NCBI RefSeq assembly: GCF_018327685.1
Contig: NZ_BNEL01000001.1
Coordinates: 434,001 to 498,000, forward strand
Direction of reading: 5' to 3'
Origin: Streptomyces sp. TS71-3
GTDB lineage: Bacteria; Actinomycetota; Actinomycetes; Streptomycetales; Streptomycetaceae
DNA: 64,000 nucleotides
Position numbers and translations under genes: made by a program. Each line of letters opens with the position of its first letter. The stretch's first letter is position 1. Below are positions 43,902 through 51,837 of the stretch, piece after piece. Below the pieces are notes generated by a model. It was not told where the DNA came from, searched no databases, and saw nothing but the letters and a program-made list of their open reading frames with translations.

Positions 43902-44022
43902 TCCCCTCCTGTTCGCGGACGCCTCCTCCTGTTCGCGGACGCCTCCTCCTGTTCGCGGACGCCTCCTCCTGTTCGCGGACGTCCCCTTCCTGCTCGTGGA
44001 TGTCCTCTTCCCGCTCGTGGAC
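43902..44022. repeat. 20-bp tandem repeat downstream of the aldo/keto reductase gene
   Basis: GCCTCCTCCTGTTCGCGGAC is present in three perfect copies at 43921-43980, one partial copy before and two diverged copies after. Further on, at 44197-44239, GGTGAGGCGCGCTCCGT occurs twice plus a partial copy. Together they occupy much of the 422-base gap 43864-44285, which holds no gene. There are no unique spacers, so it is not a CRISPR. Confidence 0.9.
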
Positions 44023-44285
44023 GACTCCGGGCCGTGGGCGGTGTGTGGCGACTACATTGGGCTAATCTTGGATAAATGGGGCGTTGTCTCTTCCGCGGTC
44101 CCGGTCTCCACCGCGGCGCGAGCGTGGTCACCGGTGGTGACAGGTGTCGCGGCGGACGGGCCACCGCCGGAGGGTGACCGGATGGCACGCTCCGTGGTGA
44201 GGCGCGCTCCGTGGTGAGGCGCGCCCCGTGGTGAGCGGAGCGGGCCCCCGCGAACAGCGGCAGGTCGTGCGTAAGGCGGTAAGAC

Positions 44286-46403
44286 GTGCACGGGAACGAG
44301 GACAGCGCCGCGGCACCCGCCGCGGAACGCCTCGACCTGGCGCTGGTCAGCGTCACCCGGGATGCCGGGGCGCACCTCGGGGCGCTGTACCTGAAGGTCC
44401 CGGAGCGGCAGGTGCTCAACATGAGCACGGTGACCGGAGCGCCGACGAGGCTGGCCAGGCCCTGGTCACGCGTGTCGCTGGCAGCGCCCGTGGCGACGGC
44501 GGAGGCAGCCCGCTCGGGTGTCCCGGTGTGGATCCCGGACCAGCAGGAGCTGGCCCGCCGCTTCCCCCGGACCGCGCTCTCCTTCCCGTACACGGTTGCC
44601 ATGTACATCGTCCCGTTGATGGTCGACGGCACCTGCTGGGGTGCCGTGCTGCTGCTCTGGCCCGGCACGCGCCCCGCGGAGCTGTCCGCCGCCGAGGTGG
44701 CGCGGATCGGCGGGAGCGCCGAGGGGATGGCCCGGATGCTGAAGGAGGCCGCCGACAGGGGGAACGCGGTGGTGCCGAGGGACGAACCGCTCTCCCTGGG
44801 GGCGCCGAGCGAACCCGGTGAGCCCGCGGCCGCCCTCATGGAGCGTCTGAACGAGGGGTTCGCCGCACTCGACCTCCAGGGCCGGATCACCTTCGTCAAC
44901 GCCGCGGCCGCCCGCCTGCTCGACCGCGACCCCGCCGATCTGGTGGGCGCCGAGCCCTGGAGGGCACTGCCCTGGCTGGGCGACCCGGACCACGAGAACG
45001 CCTACCTCGCCGCGATCTTCAGCCGCCTGCCCAGCGGCTTCGCCGCCCGGCGGCCGGACGGCGACTGGCTCTCGTTCCTGCTCTACCCCGACGCCACCGG
45101 CATCAGCGTGCGGATCAGGCCCGCGGAGGCCCCCGTCGGAGGGCGGGAGCCCGTGAGCGGTGAGCCCCCGGACGCCCCGGCCCGCGCCGGAACCCTGTTC
45201 CACCTCCTGCGCCTGGCCTCCGCGCTCACCGAGGCGGCGGACGTCGACGAGGTGACCCATTCGCTCATCGACCAGATGATGCCGGCGCTCGGCGCCCAGG
45301 GCCTGGCCCTGCTGGTCGCGGAGGAGGGCCGGGAGCGGGTGGCGGGCTCGGGCGGCTTCCCGCAGGAGCTTCCGGACCACTTCCAGGGCCAGCCGCTCGC
45401 CACCAGGTCCGAGGGCGTGCGGACGATGGAGAGCGGCGTCCCCGGCTTCCACCCCACCAACGCCGAGCTGCTGCGCACCTACCCCCACCACCCGCTCTAC
45501 GGGCGCATGGCGGCCTGGGCGTTCATCCCCCTGACGGTCTCCGGCGGTACCTTCGGCTGCCTGGTGCTCGGGTACGACCGGCCACGGGCCTTCCCCCCGG
45601 ACGAGCGCGCCGAACTCGTCTCGCTGGCGGGGCTGATCGCGCAGGCACTGGAGCGTGCCCGGCTCTACGACAACAACGCCCGGGTGGCACGCGGCCTCCA
45701 GGACGGGCTGCTGCCGCGCCGCCTGCCGCGGGTGCCCGGCCTGAAGGTCGCCGCACGCTACCGGCCCGCGACCCACGCCCTCGATGTCGGCGGCGACTTC
45801 TACGACCTCGTCGACTGCGGCGAGCGCACCGCGGGGGCGGTGATCGGCGACGTCCAGGGGCACAGCGTGCAGGCGGCAACGATGATGGGGCAGATCCGCA
45901 GCGCTGTTCACTCGCACGCGAGGGTCGGCGCCTCCCCCGAGGAGGTCCTCGCCCGCACCAACCGGCACGTGCTGGACCTGAGCGACGACATGTTCTGCAG
46001 CTGCCTGTTCGCCCACATCGACACCCCCGGCAAGCGGGTGCTCCTGGCCTCCGCAGGCCACCCGCCGCCCATCCTGCGCCATCCCGACCACCGCACCGAG
46101 GTGCTCGACCTGCCGCCCGGACTGCTCCTCGGCGTCGAGGAGGGCACGCGCTTCGAGACGGTGGAGGTGCCGGTGCGGCCCGGTGCGCTGCTCGCGCTCT
46201 ACACCGACGGTCTCGTGGAGCGGCCCGGTACGGATCTGGGGGAGTCCATCGACCGCCTCGCCGACCAGCTCGCGGCTGCGGGGGACGAGCCGCCGGAGCT
46301 GCTCGCGGACATGATCGTGAAACGGGCCGAGGAGACCGTCGTCGAGCGGAGCAGCGACGACTTCGCCCTGCTGCTGGTCGAGTTCGAACGCGGGGTGCCC
46401 TGA
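44286..46403 (+). CDS. GAF-PAS-GAF-PP2C serine phosphatase (SpoIIE/RsbU-like)
   Basis: The product has 705 residues. The order is a GAF-like domain (about residues 15-160), a PAS domain (ALMERLNEGFAALDLQGRI, about 180-285), a second GAF domain (about 300-465) and a C-terminal PP2C/SpoIIE domain (about 480-705). The phosphatase shows metal-binding motifs DVGGDFYDLV, VIGDVQGHSVQAATMM, LASAGHPPPIL and LYTDGLVERPG. Such proteins dephosphorylate anti-anti-sigma factors in response to signals. GTG at 44286 has AAGG upstream. No cognate sigma regulators are adjacent; the ATPase at 34.7 kb is an indirect candidate. Confidence 0.9.
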   Translation: MHGNEDSAAAPAAERLDLALVSVTRDAGAHLGALYLKVPERQVLNMSTVTGAPTRLARPWSRVSLAAPVATAEAARSGVPVWIPDQQELARRFPRTALSFPYTVAMYIVPLMVDGTCWGAVLLLWPGTRPAELSAAEVARIGGSAEGMARMLKEAADRGNAVVPRDEPLSLGAPSEPGEPAAALMERLNEGFAALDLQGRITFVNAAAARLLDRDPADLVGAEPWRALPWLGDPDHENAYLAAIFSRLPSGFAARRPDGDWLSFLLYPDATGISVRIRPAEAPVGGREPVSGEPPDAPARAGTLFHLLRLASALTEAADVDEVTHSLIDQMMPALGAQGLALLVAEEGRERVAGSGGFPQELPDHFQGQPLATRSEGVRTMESGVPGFHPTNAELLRTYPHHPLYGRMAAWAFIPLTVSGGTFGCLVLGYDRPRAFPPDERAELVSLAGLIAQALERARLYDNNARVARGLQDGLLPRRLPRVPGLKVAARYRPATHALDVGGDFYDLVDCGERTAGAVIGDVQGHSVQAATMMGQIRSAVHSHARVGASPEEVLARTNRHVLDLSDDMFCSCLFAHIDTPGKRVLLASAGHPPPILRHPDHRTEVLDLPPGLLLGVEEGTRFETVEVPVRPGALLALYTDGLVERPGTDLGESIDRLADQLAAAGDEPPELLADMIVKRAEETVVERSSDDFALLLVEFERGVP

Positions 46404-46590
46404 GCGTTCCGAGGCCGGCCCCTGCCGATCCGCGATCAGCGAAGCCGCCGGCGCGGGCGCGTCACCTGTTCCGCCTGCTCCTGCGGTGACCAGGCAGGCG
46501 CCCGACGCAGGGGCGGGGGAACGGTGCGAGCGGGCCGTAGGCTTGCAGGGGGACGGACCCCGTGGCACGGGGTACGGGAAGGGGCACCGG

Positions 46591-47373
46591 GTGGACGTGG
46601 TGAAGGCCGAGCGCACCGGAGCGGCGTCCGGAGCGGCATCCGGCGCAGAGGAACGACGAGCGGAGCCGCGACCGGGGCTGGAGCTGCGAACGGAACCGGA
46701 GTCGGGAACGGAACGGGAGTCGCGAACGGAGCCGGAGCCACGGCGCAAGCGGATGCCGCGGGCGGTCCGCGAGCGGCAGATGCTGGACGCCGCCGTGCAG
46801 ATCTTCGGCCGGCGCGGCTACCGTGCCGCCTCCATGGACGAGATCGCCGAGCTGGCGGGCGTCTCCAAGCCCCTCGTCTACCTGTACCTGAACTCCAAGG
46901 AAAGCCTCTTCACCGCCTGCATCCGCCGCGAGGCGGAAGCCCTCTCGGCCGCCGTGCGGGAGGGCGTGGACCTGTCGCTGCCGGCGGACCGCCGGCTCTG
47001 GGAAGGGCTGCGGGCGTTCTTCACGCACACCGCGGAGCACCCCGACGGATGGGCGATCCTGCACCGCCACGCCCGCACCCGTGGCGAGCCGTCCGCGGCC
47101 GAGGTCGAGGCGCTCCGCGCGGAGATCACCGCGTTCGTGGCGGAGCTGATCAGGGCGGCGGCCCGGGAGGCGCACGGCGGCCCGGGGCCGTCCGTCCGCG
47201 AGATGGAGGGCCTCGCGCAGGCCCTGGTCGGCGCGGCCGAGTCGCTGGCCGCCTGGGCGAACACGGACGGCGCCGTAGCGGCGAAGGACGCCGCGGCCAC
47301 CCTGATGAACTTCGCCTGGGCCGGCCTCGGCAACCTGATGGCGGGGCGGACCTGGTCGCCTCCCCAGGGGTAG
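46591..47373 (+). CDS. TetR-family regulator beside the lipid gene cluster
   Basis: The product has 260 residues. An N-terminal extension of about 50 residues is rich in Glu, Arg and Pro with repeated TEPESGTERES-like units. The helix-turn-helix follows (RQMLDAAVQIFGRRGYRAAS, EIAELAGVSKPLVYLYLNSK) and then the ligand-binding domain. GTG at 46591 follows GGGAAGGGG. It lies next to MaoC, FabG and thiolase genes and is the best candidate to bind the palindrome between the FabG and thiolase genes, by inference only. Confidence 0.85.
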   Translation: MDVVKAERTGAASGAASGAEERRAEPRPGLELRTEPESGTERESRTEPEPRRKRMPRAVRERQMLDAAVQIFGRRGYRAASMDEIAELAGVSKPLVYLYLNSKESLFTACIRREAEALSAAVREGVDLSLPADRRLWEGLRAFFTHTAEHPDGWAILHRHARTRGEPSAAEVEALRAEITAFVAELIRAAAREAHGGPGPSVREMEGLAQALVGAAESLAAWANTDGAVAAKDAAATLMNFAWAGLGNLMAGRTWSPPQG

Positions 47374-47385
47374 CACGGGTACGTT

Positions 47386-47433
47386 CCGGTGCTCCGGTGC
47401 TCCGGTGCTCCGGTGCTCCGGTGCTCCGGCGCC
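47386..47433. repeat. 8-bp tandem repeat between convergent TetR and MaoC genes
   Basis: Five perfect copies of CCGGTGCT and one diverged copy lie 13 bases after the TetR stop. A further short repeat GCTCAGTTCAGCTCAGCTCA starts near 47458. Confidence 0.88.
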
Positions 47434-47475
47434 GGTCACCGTCTCGGCGTCGCTGCCCGCTCAGTTCAGCTCAGC

Positions 47476-48387
47476 TCAGCCTTCCAGCGGGGCGACCTCT
47501 CCGGCTTCGAGCGGGGCGACCTCTCCGGTGAGATGCACCCGCGTGCCGTCCCCGCCGGTGCCGCCGCGCAGCGCGAACGCCGTGTCCTCGGCGGCGTAGA
47601 CCACCGTCGCCGGCAGCAGCACGGGCGCCCGGAACCGTGCCGCCACCTGCACGGGACCCCCGGCACCGTGCTCCGCCAGGCACCGCGCGACGGTCCACAT
47701 GCCGTGCGCGATGGCCCGCGGGAAGCCGAACAGGCGGGCGGACAGCGGGTGCAGGTGGATCGGGTTCCGGTCCCCGGACACGGTGCCGTACCGCCGCCCC
47801 AGATCCCCGCCGAGCCGCCACTCGGCCCGGACGGGGAGGGCGCGGGCGGCGTCCTTGGGTGAGGCGGCGTCCTTGGGGGAGGCGGCGTCCTTGGGTGGGA
47901 CGGACGGGGTGGGCGAGGCGGGCGGCGCCGCGTCCGCCGGGGTCCGGTGCCGTGCCAGATACGTGCTGCGGGACTCCCACACCAGCTCGCCCGCCGCCCG
48001 CGCCTCGGTCACGAGGTGTGCCTCGGTGCCGCGCCGGTGCGGTGCCAGTTCCACGGCGCGGACGCTCAGGGTGAACTCCTCACCGGCGCCGAGCTCCCGC
48101 ACCTGCCGGATCCCGATCGAGGTGTGGACGAGCCCCAGCAGCGGCAGCGGGAACCGCCGGGCCGACATCAGCCGCATCCCCAGCGGGAACCCGAGCACAT
48201 GCGGGTACGTCACCGGAAGGCCCGGCCCGCCCGCGGGGAACCCGCACAGCTCCCGGTACGCGGTGAGCGGCCCGTCCACCGCGCGCACCCCTTCGGCCAC
48301 CACGGCTTCCCCGGGCAGTCCACGCCCCGCGCCCGGCCGCTTGAACGGCGAGAGCACGGCACCGCGGACGAGATGGGCGACCAGCAC
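47476..48387 (-). CDS. MaoC-like hydratase, double hotdog (HtdX-like)
   Basis: The product has 303 residues. Two hotdog halves are present; the C-terminal one carries the hydratase motif YGTVSGDRNPIHLHPLSARL with catalytic Asp/His, then GFPRAIAHGMW. The linker holds a threefold repeat PKDAAS (18-bp units), and the C-terminus ends in a duplicated GEVAPLE segment. It should hydrate or dehydrate acyl-CoA or acyl-ACP intermediates. GTG at 48387 follows AAGGAG. The MaoC-FabG-thiolase order is like mycobacterial HtdX-FabG4-FadA2. Confidence 0.85.
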   Translation of the reverse strand: MLVAHLVRGAVLSPFKRPGAGRGLPGEAVVAEGVRAVDGPLTAYRELCGFPAGGPGLPVTYPHVLGFPLGMRLMSARRFPLPLLGLVHTSIGIRQVRELGAGEEFTLSVRAVELAPHRRGTEAHLVTEARAAGELVWESRSTYLARHRTPADAAPPASPTPSVPPKDAASPKDAASPKDAARALPVRAEWRLGGDLGRRYGTVSGDRNPIHLHPLSARLFGFPRAIAHGMWTVARCLAEHGAGGPVQVAARFRAPVLLPATVVYAAEDTAFALRGGTGGDGTRVHLTGEVAPLEAGEVAPLEG

Positions 48388-48399
48388 GGGGGACTCCTT

Positions 48400-48538
48400 C
48401 TACTGCCTGGGGGACGAGCGATTGCCCTGGGGATGAGTGACTGCCTTGGAGGAGTGACTGCCTTGGAGGATGAGTGACTGCCCTCTGGGCCGGGCGATTG
48501 CCCTCTGGGCCAGGCGATTGCCCTGGGGCGACGGCCGC
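48400..48538. repeat. Degenerate tandem repeat between MaoC and FabG genes
   Basis: Units of 17-22 bases with the core GTGACTGCCTTGGAGGA or GCGATTGCCCTCTGGGCC recur about six times. They fill the 155-base gap between two co-oriented genes. No terminator hairpin was recognised. Confidence 0.65.
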
Positions 48539-48542
48539 CTGC

Positions 48543-49892
48543 CTACCTGCCGAGCAGGCTCTGCCCGCACACCCGCACCACCTGCCCGTTGACCGCCCCG
48601 GACACCGGGTCCGCGAACCAGGCCGTGGTCTCCGCGACGTCCACCGGCAGCCCGCCCTGCCCGAGCGAGTTCATCCGCCGGCCCGCCTCCCGGATGAAGA
48701 ACGGCACCGCGGCCGTCATCCGCGTCTCGATGAAGCCGGGCGCCACCGCGTTGACCGTCACCCCGTGCTCGTCGCGTGCGCGCCCCGACAGGGAGCCGAC
48801 CAGGCCGACGATCCCGGCCTTGCTCGCCGCGTAGTTGGTCTGGCCGGCGTTGCCCGCGAGGCCCGCGATGGACGCGGTGGCGACGATCCGCCCGCCGCGC
48901 CGCACCGCTCCGGCCGCGAGCAGCGCGTCCGTGCTGCTGAGCACGCTGGCGAGGTTGACGTCGAGCACGGCTGCCCAGCGCTCGGCGGGCATGTTGGCGA
49001 GGCGCCGGTCGCGGGTGATGCCGGCGTTGTGGACGAGGACGTCCAGGGCGCCGTCCGGGAGCCCGGCCGCGATGCGCTCGCCCGCGTCGGGCGCGGTCAT
49101 GTCCACCGTCAGCGCGTCGCCGCCGAGCCGCCGCGCCACGCCCTCCAGCGCGTCCGCCGCGGCCGGCACGTCCAGGCAGACCACCCGGGCGCCGTCGCGG
49201 GCCAGCGTTTCGGCGACGGCCTCGCCTATGCCGCGGGCCGCGCCGGTGACCAGCGCGGTACGGCCGGCCAGCGGCCGTTCGGGGTCGTAGCCCACGGGAA
49301 CGTCCGGCGGCGTGTCCGCGACCTCGATCACCTGGCCGCTGACGTAAGCGGACCTCGGCGAGAGCAGGAAGCGCACCGTCGAACCGGCGGAAGCGGCCGG
49401 CCCCGCCAGGCGCACCAGCGTGACCGTGCGGCCCCGGCCGATCTCCTTGCCGAGGGAGCGGGTGAACCCCTCCAGGGCCTGCTGGGCCGCGCTCTGGTGG
49501 TGGTCGGCCGGGTCCAGCGGGCTGCCCAGCACCACCACGCGCCCGCTCTCGGCGACCGACCGGACGACCGGATGCAGGGCGGCGTGCACCTCGGCGAGCG
49601 CGTCGACGCCCGTGACGCCCCGGGCGTCCAGCACCACGCCCGCGTACCGCTCATCCGCCTCGGGGGTGGCCCGGTGCACGGCCAGGCCGGTGCCGGCCAG
49701 TACCTCGGCGAGCGCGCCGGAGCCGTCACGGCCGGTGGCGGGCTTGCCCGCGGTGAGGTGCAGCAGCGGGCCGTCGAGGGTGCGGTGCCCGGGTGCGGAG
49801 CGGCGCAGCACGGCGGGCTGCGGCAGCCCCATGCGGCGGGTGAGGAAGCGGCCGGGCGCCGTCCCCGAGAAGGCCAGATAGCGGTCGGCCAT
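48543..49892 (-). CDS. High-molecular-weight 3-oxoacyl reductase (FabG4-like SDR)
   Basis: The product has 449 residues, roughly twice a normal FabG. The N-terminal half is a degenerate Rossmann domain without the glycine motif. The C-terminal half is an active SDR: VTGAARGIGEAVAETLARDG, VLVHNAGITRD, catalytic Ser in VATASIAGLAG, Tyr-Lys in NYAASKAG. This architecture is that of FabG4-type reductases, which reduce 3-oxoacyl-CoA/ACP with NADH. It is co-oriented with MaoC and divergent from the thiolase, so the three give a beta-oxidation or reverse cycle. Confidence 0.9.
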   Translation of the reverse strand: MADRYLAFSGTAPGRFLTRRMGLPQPAVLRRSAPGHRTLDGPLLHLTAGKPATGRDGSGALAEVLAGTGLAVHRATPEADERYAGVVLDARGVTGVDALAEVHAALHPVVRSVAESGRVVVLGSPLDPADHHQSAAQQALEGFTRSLGKEIGRGRTVTLVRLAGPAASAGSTVRFLLSPRSAYVSGQVIEVADTPPDVPVGYDPERPLAGRTALVTGAARGIGEAVAETLARDGARVVCLDVPAAADALEGVARRLGGDALTVDMTAPDAGERIAAGLPDGALDVLVHNAGITRDRRLANMPAERWAAVLDVNLASVLSSTDALLAAGAVRRGGRIVATASIAGLAGNAGQTNYAASKAGIVGLVGSLSGRARDEHGVTVNAVAPGFIETRMTAAVPFFIREAGRRMNSLGQGGLPVDVAETTAWFADPVSGAVNGQVVRVCGQSLLGR

Positions 49893-49928
49893 GGTCCAGC
49901 TCCTCGCCTTTCGGATGCGACGGTCGTA

Positions 49929-49943
49929 ACTTAACTACTAAGT
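49929..49943. promoter_or_regulatory. AT-rich inverted repeat between fabG-like and thiolase genes, candidate TetR operator
   Basis: ACTTA-N5-TAAGT forms a perfect interrupted palindrome in an AT-rich island inside very GC-rich DNA, 37 bases upstream of the fabG-like start and 32 upstream of the thiolase start. GTAAC and GTTAC flank it. Control of both transcripts from one site is likely; the TetR at 46.6 kb is the closest candidate. Confidence 0.6.
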
Positions 49944-49974
49944 AAGGTTACTCAAGAGTCAGGAGCAGGTCGAG

Positions 49975-51348
49975 ATGAGTCCCGACAGCCCACCGCCGCA
50001 GGGGACCGGTCGGCCGGGCGCCGCGCGCCCCGCTCAGGCGGCCCCGCCCGGCACCCGTCGCGTGGCGGTCATCGGCGGCTGCCGCATCCCGTTCGCCCGC
50101 TCGGACGGCGCCTATGCCACCGCGTCCAACCAGGAGATGCTGACCGCCGCCCTGGACGGCCTGGTCGAGCGCTTCGGGCTCGACGGTTCCGGGGGAGTAG
50201 GGGAGAGGAGCGGCGACGGGGGCCTGCCGGTCGGCGAGTTCGTGGCCGGTGCCGTCCTCAAGCACAGCCGGGACTTCAACCTCGCGCGCGAGACCGTCCT
50301 CGGCTCCCGCCTGGACCCGCGCACCCCCGCGTACGACGTCCAGCAGGCCTGCGGCACCGGCCTCCAGGCCGTGATCGCGGCCGCCAACAAGATCATGCTG
50401 GGCCAGCTCGACTCCGCGATCGCGGGCGGCGCGGACACCGCGAGCGACGCGCCCCTCGGCGTCAACGACGAGTTGCGCAGGATCCTCCTCGCGGCGCGCC
50501 GCGCGAGGTCCGCCGGCGGGCGGCTGGCCGCGCTGTCCCGGATCAGGCCCCGCCACCTGGTGCCGGACATCCCCCGCAACGCCGAGCCGCGCACCGGCCT
50601 GTCCATGGGCGAGCACGCCGCGGTGACGGCCCGCGCGGCCGGCGTGACCCGCGAGGCGCAGGACGCGATCGCCGCGGCCAGCCACCAGCGGCTCGCCGCC
50701 GCGTACGAGCGCGGGCTGATGCGGGACCTCGTGGTGCCGTTCCGCGGCCTGGAGCGCGACCAGAACCTGCGCCCCGACTCCACGGTGGCGAGACTGGCCG
50801 CGCTGAAGCCGGTGTTCGGCACGGACGGACCGGAGCCGACCATGACGGCGGGGAACTCCACGCCCCTCACCGACGGCGCCGCGACGGTCCTGCTGGCGAG
50901 CGAGGAGTGGGCGGCGGCGCGCGGCCTGGAACCGCTCGCCTATCTGACGGCCTACGAGACGGCGGCCGTCGACTTCGTCGCCGGTGACGTCGCGGGAGGC
51001 GAGGACGGACTGCTGATGGCGCCCGCGTACGCCGTGCCGCGGATGTTGCGGCGGGCGGGCCTCGGCATCGAGGACTTCGGCCTCGTGGAGATCCACGAGG
51101 CCTTCGCCTCCCAGGTGCTGGCCACGCTCGCGGCATGGGAGAGGCGCGGCCTCGCGCCGGTGGACCGCACCAGACTGAACGTCGCCGGCTCGTCCCTCGC
51201 CACCGGCCACCCCTTCGCGGCGACCGGCGCACGGATCGTCGCCACGCTGGCGACCCTCCTCGCGGAACGCGGCGGGCCCGGCCGGGGCCTGATCTCCATC
51301 TGCGCGGCGGGCGGGCAGGGGGTGACGGCGATCCTGGAGCGGGTCTGA
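49975..51348 (+). CDS. Thiolase (acetyl-CoA C-acetyltransferase, FadA2-like)
   Basis: The product has 457 residues. Catalytic residues are Cys126 (QQACGTGLQ), His374 (EIHEAFA), His412 (GHPFAATGA) and Cys443 (SICAAGGQG). An N-terminal polar stretch of about 28 residues precedes the fold. Thiolases split or join acyl-CoA units; with MaoC and FabG this gives a full set for chain shortening or extension except for an acyl-CoA dehydrogenase or enoyl reductase. ATG at 49975 follows AGGAG. The 3' end is repeated downstream as a tandem array. Confidence 0.92.
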   Translation: MSPDSPPPQGTGRPGAARPAQAAPPGTRRVAVIGGCRIPFARSDGAYATASNQEMLTAALDGLVERFGLDGSGGVGERSGDGGLPVGEFVAGAVLKHSRDFNLARETVLGSRLDPRTPAYDVQQACGTGLQAVIAAANKIMLGQLDSAIAGGADTASDAPLGVNDELRRILLAARRARSAGGRLAALSRIRPRHLVPDIPRNAEPRTGLSMGEHAAVTARAAGVTREAQDAIAAASHQRLAAAYERGLMRDLVVPFRGLERDQNLRPDSTVARLAALKPVFGTDGPEPTMTAGNSTPLTDGAATVLLASEEWAAARGLEPLAYLTAYETAAVDFVAGDVAGGEDGLLMAPAYAVPRMLRRAGLGIEDFGLVEIHEAFASQVLATLAAWERRGLAPVDRTRLNVAGSSLATGHPFAATGARIVATLATLLAERGGPGRGLISICAAGGQGVTAILERV

Positions 51349-51447
51349 GGCGGGTCTGAGGCAGGGCTGAGGCAGGGCTGAGGCGGGTCCGAGGCGGGTC
51401 TGAGGCAGGGCTGAGGCAGGGCTGAGGCGGGTCTGAGGGCGGTCTGG
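51338..51447. repeat. 11-bp tandem repeat that begins with the 3' end and stop codon of the thiolase gene
   Basis: GGCGGGTCTGA or GGCAGGGCTGA units repeat about nine times without gaps from the terminal codons of the gene. TGA is kept in nearly every unit. The remainder of the 489-base gap 51349-51837 is G-rich with looser repeats (GGGTCCAAC twice, GGGGCCCCATGGGGCC palindrome near 51482). No gene is seen there. Confidence 0.9.
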
Positions 51448-51837
51448 TGGGGTCCCATGGCGGTCTGGGGCGGGTCTGGTGGGGCCCCATGGGGCCTGAG
51501 GCGAGGCTGATGGGGTCCAACGGGTCCAACGGGTCCGGCGGGGCTGACGGGGCCGGTGCAGGACTGCCCCCGGCCCACCCACCGGCCGGCGCGGCCCGCT
51601 CGGGGCTCGCGTGCCGGCCGTCGCCGGCTTGCCCGGGGCCCACGTACCGGCCCCCCGCGACTGAGAAGCCGTCAAGTAGGGTTCGGGGCCTGCCAGAAGA
51701 GCGGAACACCGGCGTTGGTCTGGGCTAATGCCCCGTCAGGTCGTGCCCGCCTGTGGGAGTCGTGTGGGGGTGCCGAGAACTTGTCTGGCCGAGGGCCGCA
51801 CACCGTGTTTACCCTCCCGGCAGACAAGGAGACGCCC

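Noticed and set aside
43902..44022. Possible CRISPR array
   Set aside because: Units are 20 bp and directly abut each other with no unique spacers, and no cas gene is present.
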